From the NCBI GenBank assembly GCA_947623855.1, contig CANQHW010000035.1, positions 1-10,136 on the forward strand: DNA of 10,136 nucleotides, in the 5' to 3' direction. The DNA is from an uncultured Bacilli bacterium. GTDB lineage: Bacteria; Bacillota_I; Bacilli_A; RF39; UBA660. The notes under the pieces are model-generated. The model did no database searches. It was given only the letters and a program-made list of their open reading frames with translations, and was not told the DNA's origin. Position numbers and translations under genes: made by a program. Of the stretch, positions 6,116 to 10,136 are shown piece after piece (the stretch's first letter is position 1; every line of letters starts with the position of its first letter).

Positions 6116-6832
6116 ATGGGGAGAGCTTATGAGGTTAGAAAAGCAAGTATTCAAAAAAATGGAGCGATTAAAGCTAAGACATATTCAACTTTTGCAAAGG
6201 AGATATATTTAGCTGCTAAGGCAGGAGTTCCTGATATTGATATGAATGTTCCTTTAAAAAGGATTGTAGATAAAGCTAAAAAGAGTGAAGTACCTAGTGA
6301 TATTATAAATAGAGCTATTGAGAAAGCTAAGACAGTGGGAGGAGAAGATTATCAAACGGTTATTTATGAAGGATTTGGACCGGGGGCTTCGACTTTAATT
6401 ATTAAGACTTTAACGGATAATGTTAATAGAACGGTGGGAGAAGTAAGAGCTTGTTTTAATAAGGTACATAAAAGTTTAGGAGTAACTAATTCTGTATCTT
6501 ATAATTATGATCATTTAGCAATTATAGGGGTTAAATCGGATAAAGAAGAAGATATTTTGATGGCTTTATTAGATAAAGGGATTGAACCAGTATCTTTTGA
6601 GAATGAAGATGGGTTGATTGTGATATCAGTTAATCCGAATAATGCGAGTGCTACTAAAGATGCTATTGAAAGTGTTATTGTAAGTCCGGATTATGAAATA
6701 GATGAAGTGGGGATGTATCCTAAAGATAAAGTTATTTTAGAGGGAGAAGATTTAGAATTATTTAAACGTTTATATAATCTTTTGGATGAAGTGGAAGATG
6801 TTACTGATATTTATCATAATGTTAATTTATAA
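6116..6832 (+). CDS. yebC: YebC/PmpR family protein, YeeI (YebC_II)-like translation factor
   Basis: This 238-residue protein belongs to the YebC/TACO1 family. The N-terminus MGRAYEVRK, the AKEIYLAAKAG segment (27-37), IINRAIEKAK (63-72), and the hallmark YEGFGPG...LTDNVNRT...VR block (84-111) are all present. The C-terminus ends DVTDIYHNVNL, like Bacillus subtilis YeeI rather than the classic YebC. Older annotations call the family transcriptional regulators. More recent work on YebC_II and mitochondrial TACO1 supports a ribosome-associated factor that relieves stalling at proline-rich stretches, and I favour that role. The start has AGGTG five bases upstream. The gene has its own promoter and a clean terminator, so it is monocistronic or the end of a unit with the preceding hypothetical gene. 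Confidence 0.93.
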   Translation: MGRAYEVRKASIQKNGAIKAKTYSTFAKEIYLAAKAGVPDIDMNVPLKRIVDKAKKSEVPSDIINRAIEKAKTVGGEDYQTVIYEGFGPGASTLIIKTLTDNVNRTVGEVRACFNKVHKSLGVTNSVSYNYDHLAIIGVKSDKEEDILMALLDKGIEPVSFENEDGLIVISVNPNNASATKDAIESVIVSPDYEIDEVGMYPKDKVILEGEDLELFKRLYNLLDEVEDVTDIYHNVNL

Positions 6833-6853
6833 CTATAGAAATATAGTTTTTTT
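6831..6853 (+). terminator. Rho-independent terminator after yebC
   Basis: AACTATA (6831-6837) pairs perfectly with TATAGTT (6842-6848) around a GAAA tetraloop. The T run 6847-6853 follows. The stem begins inside the yebC stop codon. It closes the yebC unit and isolates the two-component operon that follows. Confidence 0.85.
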
Positions 6854-6881
6854 CATTTAATTTTCACAATTTTGATATAAT
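6851..6881 (+). promoter_or_regulatory. two-component operon promoter with TTTCA direct repeats (11-bp period)
   Basis: TGaTATAAT at 6873-6881 is an extended, perfect -10 hexamer, with no good -35. Two direct repeats occupy the -35 region instead: TTTCAT (6851-6856) and TTTCAC (6862-6867), exactly 11 bp apart. Eleven-base tandem repeats replacing a -35 are typical of OmpR/PhoB-type regulator sites, so autoregulation by the downstream response regulator is likely (inference). Transcription would start near 6888. Confidence 0.65.
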
Positions 6882-6904
6882 ATATAATTATTAGAGGTGG
6901 TCAT

Positions 6905-7567
6905 ATGACTATTTTAGTAGTGGATGATGAAGAGTTAATTAGAAATGTTATTAAAGAATATTTAGTTATGGAAAATTTTAAGGTTTTAGAAGCTAAAGAT
7001 GGTATTGAAGGGGTTAGTATGGCTTTAAATAATGATATTGATTTAATTATTATGGATATTATGATGCCTAAAAAAGATGGATATCAAGCTATTAAAGAAA
7101 TAAAAAAGAAAAAAGATATTCCGTGTATTATGTTAAGTGCTAGGAAAGAGGAATATGATAAATTAATTGGGTTTGATATTGGGATAGATGATTATGTGAC
7201 TAAACCTTTTTCTCCTAAAGAATTAATGGCAAGGGTTAAAGCCATATTAAAGAGAAATAATAAAGAAGAAGATAAATATGTTTTTGGAGATTTAGTAGTA
7301 GATAATCTTGCTCATACGGTTAGAATTAAAGATAAAAGTATTAATTTAACTCCTAAAGAATATGACTTATTATTATATTTAATTATGAATAAAGGGATTG
7401 CTTTAAGTAGAGAGCAATTATTAATTAATGTATGGGGTTATGATTTTTATGGAGATGATAGAACGGTTGATACGCATATTAAGACTTTAAGAAATAGTTT
7501 AGGAAAATATAGGGAGGTTATTGTTACGGTAAGAAAGGTAGGTTATAAATTTGACTACCAAGAGTAA
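6905..7567 (+). CDS. OmpR/PhoB-family response regulator
   Basis: This is a DNA-binding response regulator of 220 residues, the standard length. The receiver domain (1-115) has the acidic pair Asp7/Asp8, the phospho-acceptor Asp51 in IIMDIMMP, switch Ser78 in MLSAR, and Lys100 in VTKPF, so it is a complete phosphorylation site. The winged-helix domain (about 125-218) contains LTPKEYDLLLYL (148-159) and the recognition-helix region DRTVDTHIKTLRNSLG (185-200), ending VRKVGYKF. AGAGGTG lies five bases before the ATG. Its partner kinase starts 17 bases before its stop codon. Eleven-bp direct repeats in its own promoter and again after the kinase are its probable binding sites. The stimulus and orthologue are not identifiable, so no gene symbol is given. 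Confidence 0.95.
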   Translation: MTILVVDDEELIRNVIKEYLVMENFKVLEAKDGIEGVSMALNNDIDLIIMDIMMPKKDGYQAIKEIKKKKDIPCIMLSARKEEYDKLIGFDIGIDDYVTKPFSPKELMARVKAILKRNNKEEDKYVFGDLVVDNLAHTVRIKDKSINLTPKEYDLLLYLIMNKGIALSREQLLINVWGYDFYGDDRTVDTHIKTLRNSLGKYREVIVTVRKVGYKFDYQE

Positions 7568-8939
7568 TAAATTTAAATCTATTAATTTTAAGACTTTAAC
7601 TTATTTTGTTATATTTTCTATTTCTATTGCTTTAGTTTTATTAGTATTTCAATTATTATTATTTGGTTTTTTTTATGAACAGTATCAAATAAATTCTTTA
7701 GATAATTTAGCTAATACTTTAATAAATAATAATCGACATGATATGGAGGAGGTTATTAATAATATTAGTTTTAATAATAATATATGTTTAGAATATGTTG
7801 ATACTTTAGGATATAGTGAGTTTTTTAATGATCGAGCACCAGGATGTCTTTTAAAGGAGAGTTATTTACAAAGTTTTAAAAAAGAGTTAGATATGAATAC
7901 TGAACAAATATCTAAAATAAGATTAGTTAATCCAAAGTATCATAGATTATCTTATCTATATAGTGTAAAGTTAGATTTTGGAACTATTTATATTTTTTCA
8001 GTATTAACTAATGTATCTGAGTATAGTTTATTAATGCAAAGAGAAATAATTTATATAGCACTTATTGCGATAATATTTGCAGTAGTTATATCATACTTTT
8101 TATCTAAGAAGTTATCTAAACCGATAACTAAGATAACTTCTGATGCTAAAGAATTAGCAGATGGGAATTATAGTGTTAGTTTTGCTCATAATGGGATATT
8201 AGAGTTAGATGAACTAAGTGATACATTAAATTATTTAAAAGAAGAAGTTTTAAAGGTAGATGAATATCGCAGAGATTTAATGGCAAATGTTTCTCATGAT
8301 TTAAAAACTCCTTTAACGATGATTAAGGCTTATGCAGAGATGATTAGAGATATTAGTTATAAAGATGAAGAGAAGATGAAGGATAATTTAAATATTATTA
8401 TTGATGAAGTAGATAGATTAAATATTTTAGTAAATGATATTTTAGAATTATCTAAATTACAATCTAAAGATTATGAAAAATTAAATATTGAAGAGTTTGA
8501 TTTAGGGGAAACGATTAAAGATATTTTAAAAAGATATGATTTAATTAAAGAGATTGAAGATTATCATTTTATAGTAGAGATACCTGATAAAGTAATAGTT
8601 AAAGCGGATAAGAAAAGGTTAGAACAAGTAATATATAATTTAATTAATAATGCTATTAATTATACAGGAGAAGATAAATTAGTATATATTTCAATTATAG
8701 AAGATAAAAAAGAGTATATAGTAAGTATTAAAGATACAGGGAAAGGTATTAGTAAGAAAGATTTAGAACATATATGGGATAAATATTATAAGAATGAAAA
8801 GAATCATCATAGAAATATTATTGGGACAGGGTTAGGTTTAGCTATAGTTAAAAATATTTTATTACAACATAATTTTACTTATGGGGTTAATTCTAAGAAG
8901 AATAAAGGGACAGAGTTTTATTTTAAGATTAATAAATAA
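7551..8939 (+). CDS. membrane sensor histidine kinase (HAMP-HisKA-HATPase), TTG start
   Basis: This is the cognate sensor kinase of the preceding regulator, 462 residues. It has a first membrane helix at about 16-41 and an extracellular sensor region at about 42-163 with two cysteines (79 and 99). A second helix spans about 165-185, followed by a HAMP linker (187-239). The HisKA domain carries phospho-acceptor His249 in ANVSHDLKTPLTMI. The ATPase domain has N-box NLINNAIN (363-370), G1 DTGKG (395-399) and G2 GTGLGLAI (425-432). All catalytic boxes are intact. The only start before the first membrane helix with a ribosome site is TTG at 7551, eight bases after GTAGG; the next Met is residue 65, after helix 1. 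The 17-nt overlap with the regulator gene implies coupled translation. The sensed signal is unknown. Confidence 0.95.
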   Translation: MTTKSNKFKSINFKTLTYFVIFSISIALVLLVFQLLLFGFFYEQYQINSLDNLANTLINNNRHDMEEVINNISFNNNICLEYVDTLGYSEFFNDRAPGCLLKESYLQSFKKELDMNTEQISKIRLVNPKYHRLSYLYSVKLDFGTIYIFSVLTNVSEYSLLMQREIIYIALIAIIFAVVISYFLSKKLSKPITKITSDAKELADGNYSVSFAHNGILELDELSDTLNYLKEEVLKVDEYRRDLMANVSHDLKTPLTMIKAYAEMIRDISYKDEEKMKDNLNIIIDEVDRLNILVNDILELSKLQSKDYEKLNIEEFDLGETIKDILKRYDLIKEIEDYHFIVEIPDKVIVKADKKRLEQVIYNLINNAINYTGEDKLVYISIIEDKKEYIVSIKDTGKGISKKDLEHIWDKYYKNEKNHHRNIIGTGLGLAIVKNILLQHNFTYGVNSKKNKGTEFYFKINK

Positions 8940-8941
8940 AG

Positions 8942-8985
8942 TTTCACTATTTCTTCACGTATATTTCATATTAGAATGATATGAT
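8942..8985 (+). promoter_or_regulatory. triple TTTCA operator (11-bp period) with extended -10 promoter
   Basis: Three direct repeats, TTTCAC (8942-8947), CTTCAC (8953-8958) and TTTCAT (8964-8969), sit exactly 11 bp apart. Ten bases after the last one is TGaTATGAT (8977-8985), an extended -10 box with 5/6 match. The layout, with operator repeats in place of a -35, resembles PhoB/PhoP-activated promoters. The same repeat occurs twice before the response regulator gene at 6851. No coding gene follows in this orientation. Transcription would begin near 8992. Confidence 0.65.
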
Positions 8986-9028
8986 GTATTTGTAAGAAAG
9001 GAAAGTGATTAATAGATAATATAAAAGT

Positions 9029-9061
9029 ATATATAATAAAGACTTAATAATTATTATATAT
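9029..9061. other. AU-rich hairpin in the kinase-XRE gap
   Basis: ATATATAATAA (9029-9039) pairs perfectly with TTATTATATAT (9051-9061), an 11-bp stem with an 11-nt loop. On the plus strand it would be the first structure of the candidate small RNA. Read on the minus strand it is followed by TTTT (9026-9023), so it could also act as a weak terminator for XRE-gene transcripts. Confidence 0.5.
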
Positions 9062-9109
9062 CCCTATACAATTTAAAATAACATATAAACTCAAACTCAC
9101 ACTTTAATT

Positions 9110-9137
9110 GGAACAAGAATTATTTCTTGTTCTTTTT
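9110..9137 (+). terminator. Rho-independent terminator (rightward)
   Basis: GAACAAGAA (9111-9119) pairs perfectly with TTCTTGTTC (9124-9132) around a 4-nt loop, followed by five T (9133-9137). The minus-strand side lacks a T run, so it terminates plus-strand transcripts: the candidate small RNA and/or the two-component operon. The T run overlaps the stop codon of the convergent XRE gene. Confidence 0.85.
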
Positions 9138-9570
9138 AATTAGTTCTTCCACATAACCAATCTAGGGATATATCATATTTTTTAACTATTTCTATAGCAA
9201 AAGCAGTAAGTAACATAGTTTTACCATGCTCATAAGCACTTATGGTAGAATGGGTTGTATGTAAAATATCGGCTAATTGTTGTTGAGTAAGGTTATTATT
9301 TTTTCTAAAAGTTTTTAATCTTTTACCAATAACTATTTTATTTAAGTTTTTATGATATTTTAATTCTTTGTTATTAACTTTTTGACCAATAGCATAATCC
9401 ATACTAACATTAAAATAATTACATAATAAATTTAATCTATTTAAAGGGATTATATCTTTACCTTTTTCCCATTTAGATATTAAGAATTTAGATACTCCTA
9501 AAATACTACCCATTTCAGATTGAGTAAGACCATTTCTTTCTCTTATAAAATAAAGTATTTCTGTATTCAT
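9136..9570 (-). CDS. XRE-family transcriptional regulator with two tandem HTH domains
   Basis: This 144-residue DNA-binding protein is built almost entirely of two Cro/CI-type helix-turn-helix domains. Copy 1 spans about residues 5-62, with LTQSEMGSILGVSKFLISKW ending in VSMDYAIGQ. Copy 2 spans about 81-142, with LTQQQLADILHTTHSTISAY ending in ISLDWLCGRT. Both copies carry the family's closing SLDYLLGRT-like motif, so this is a clear internal duplication; one chain might occupy both half-sites of an operator. There is no membrane, peptidase or ligand domain. The ATG is preceded by GAGGTG (9582-9577) at six bases. It converges on the two-component operon and is divergent from a surface-protein gene, whose promoter overlaps a palindrome it may bind (inference). 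Confidence 0.92.
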   Translation of the reverse strand: MNTEILYFIRERNGLTQSEMGSILGVSKFLISKWEKGKDIIPLNRLNLLCNYFNVSMDYAIGQKVNNKELKYHKNLNKIVIGKRLKTFRKNNNLTQQQLADILHTTHSTISAYEHGKTMLLTAFAIEIVKKYDISLDWLCGRTN

Positions 9571-9578
9571 TTAATACA
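9562..9578 (-). promoter_or_regulatory. inverted repeat around the XRE start codon
   Basis: TGTATT (9562-9567) and AATACA (9573-9578) are perfect 6-bp inverted arms separated by five bases. The XRE ATG (9570-9568) lies in the loop, and the ribosome binding site GAGGTG overlaps the outer arm. It could be an autoregulatory operator or an mRNA hairpin limiting translation. Short AT-rich arms like these can also arise by chance. Confidence 0.35.
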
Positions 9579-9624
9579 CCTCAGTATTTATTTTCTTATG
9601 TTTAATAAAAAAATAAGAAAAAAG

Positions 9625-9654
9625 TTGAAGAAATACGACATTTTGTGTTATACT
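9625..9654 (+). promoter_or_regulatory. surface-protein promoter overlapping a possible XRE operator
   Basis: TTGAAG (9625-9630, 4/6) and TATACT (9649-9654, 5/6, with a TGn extension at 9646-9648) are 18 bp apart and point rightward. A 19-bp imperfect palindrome, ATACGACA-TTT-TGTGTTAT (9633-9651, arms matching at 6 of 8 positions), covers the spacer and the -10. A repressor bound there would block transcription. The divergent XRE protein is the obvious candidate. Confidence 0.55.
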
Positions 9655-9680
9655 ACTTTTAGAAAGTAGGTATAGGAATT

Positions 9681-10136
9681 ATGTTTAAGTTTAATCCAGA
9701 GAAAGAACTAAAGAAAATACAAGGAGGAAATAAGAATAAAATCTTATATGGTATTATAGCATTCTTATTAATAGTAGCAATAGGAAGTAGTTATGCTTTA
9801 TATCAGGTAAGATATAGTAAAAGAATAATTTATACGAGAGTTAAAATAAATCGAAAAGATGTAGAATTAGCAGTAAAGATAGAAGGAGAAGATGGTAATT
9901 TAGATCACTTTCCAACAAAGGAAGAAGGGTATACCTATTCTAAAACCGAATGTGATAATGAAGGTGTAACAACAGTAACTTGGAATGATCAAACTTGGAA
10001 GTTAACTTTAGAAACCTCAGGTCCAAATAAATGTACTGTATACTTTAATGCACCAGTAAAATATACAATAACAGCAGAAGTAGTAGGAGAAGGCGGAAGT
10101 GTTGAACCATCATCTCAAACAGTGTTAGAAGGAAAA
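9681..10136 (+). CDS. membrane-anchored surface protein with InlB-like repeat (3' end outside window)
   Basis: This reading frame is open from the ATG to the window edge (152 codons), so the C-terminus is missing. Residues 1-20 are charged and cytoplasmic (KELKKIQGGNKNK). Residues 21-42 form one membrane helix (ILYGIIAFLLIVAIGSSYAL), acting as an uncleaved anchor or signal peptide. The rest is extracellular. The segment 85-123 has two cysteines (91 and 118) and the pattern TWND..WKL..NKCTVYF, which I associate with exported proteins of uncultured gut Firmicutes. From about 127 a repeat begins (YTITAEVVGEGGSVEPSSQTV), resembling the divergent InlB B-repeat found in Gram-positive surface proteins. 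The ribosome site AGGA (9674-9677) is only three bases from the ATG, or AGG (9668-9670) ten bases away, so initiation may be modest. Adhesion is an inference. Confidence 0.8.
   Translation, partial: MFKFNPEKELKKIQGGNKNKILYGIIAFLLIVAIGSSYALYQVRYSKRIIYTRVKINRKDVELAVKIEGEDGNLDHFPTKEEGYTYSKTECDNEGVTTVTWNDQTWKLTLETSGPNKCTVYFNAPVKYTITAEVVGEGGSVEPSSQTVLEGK

Larger units (their letters stand above)
8992..9137 (+). ncRNA. candidate small RNA under two-component control
   Basis: Between the extended -10 at 8977-8985 and the rightward terminator at 9110-9137 lie about 145 nt without a plausible ORF. There is no ATG, stops are frequent in all three frames, and the only GTG near a purine-rich stretch (9005) stops after four codons. 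The predicted transcript would hold an AU-rich hairpin (9029-9061), an unstructured A/C-rich stretch (about 9062-9108) that could pair with targets, and the terminator stem. Its 3' end overlaps the 3' end of the convergent XRE gene by a few bases. The region could instead be only the untranslated tail of the kinase transcript. No known RNA family is recognised. Confidence 0.45.

Noticed and set aside
8992..9137. A possible short peptide gene after the triple-repeat promoter
   Set aside because: No ATG is present, the GTG at 9005 stops after four codons, and the TTG at 9108 lacks a ribosome site and starts at the terminator stem.
9583..9630. Minus-strand promoter for the XRE gene (TTCAAC at 9629-9624 with TATTAA at 9607-9602)
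   Set aside because: Spacing is 16 bp but both hexamers match consensus only partly in a very AT-rich stretch, so it was not listed as a feature, although a promoter must lie about here.
1..10136. Recoding of TGA as tryptophan, as in Mycoplasma
   Set aside because: rimI ends in TGA exactly where tsaD starts, and Trp residues in conserved positions are encoded by TGG.
1..10136. Insertion sequence, phage, CRISPR or attachment-site signals
   Set aside because: No transposase or integrase gene, no spaced palindromic repeats and no tRNA end duplication were seen; base composition is uniform.

Overview
The window comes from a very AT-rich, Gram-positive-type genome. Coding regions are dominated by A/T-ending codons, with strong AGGAGG-like ribosome binding sites and short gaps. 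TGA is a real stop codon: rimI ends in TGA inside an ATGA overlap with tsaD, and tryptophan is written TGG. So this is the standard code, not the Mycoplasma code. Gene content and style suggest a small-genome, uncultured gut-type Bacilli lineage (RF39/Erysipelotrichia-like Firmicutes). That placement is inference.

Left end (1-243): the 3' part of a 5S rRNA, so the tail of a ribosomal RNA operon, then a terminator hairpin and a sigma-A-type promoter. Next (244-2702) is the tRNA t6A cluster tsaE, tsaB, rimI, tsaD. tsaE appears to have its own terminator. The other three are tightly overlapping and start from an extended -10 promoter. TsaE, TsaB and TsaD together transfer threonylcarbamoyl to A37 of ANN-decoding tRNAs.

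Middle (2742-6832): a ZIP-family metal transporter with an unusual fifth membrane helix, an NAD-dependent sugar-epimerase-like SDR, a patatin-like lipase with a basic C-terminal extension, an unrecognised tyrosine-rich protein, and a YebC-family translation factor that ends at a clean GAAA-loop terminator.

Right part (6854-10136): an OmpR/PhoB-type response regulator and its membrane histidine kinase overlap by 17 nt. Upstream of the regulator gene lie two TTTCA direct repeats exactly 11 bp apart. Just after the kinase lie three more with the same 11-bp period, followed by an extended -10 box. No gene follows that second promoter. It is followed by about 145 nt without a usable ORF, ending at a 9-bp terminator that points rightwards. 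This looks like a small RNA controlled by the two-component system, and it is the most interesting signal here. The window closes with a convergent gene for a tandem-HTH XRE repressor and, divergent from it, the start of a membrane-anchored surface protein with an InlB-like repeat. That gene runs off the right edge, and its promoter overlaps a possible repressor operator.

All functional calls rest on motifs read by eye. No searches or folding programs were run.
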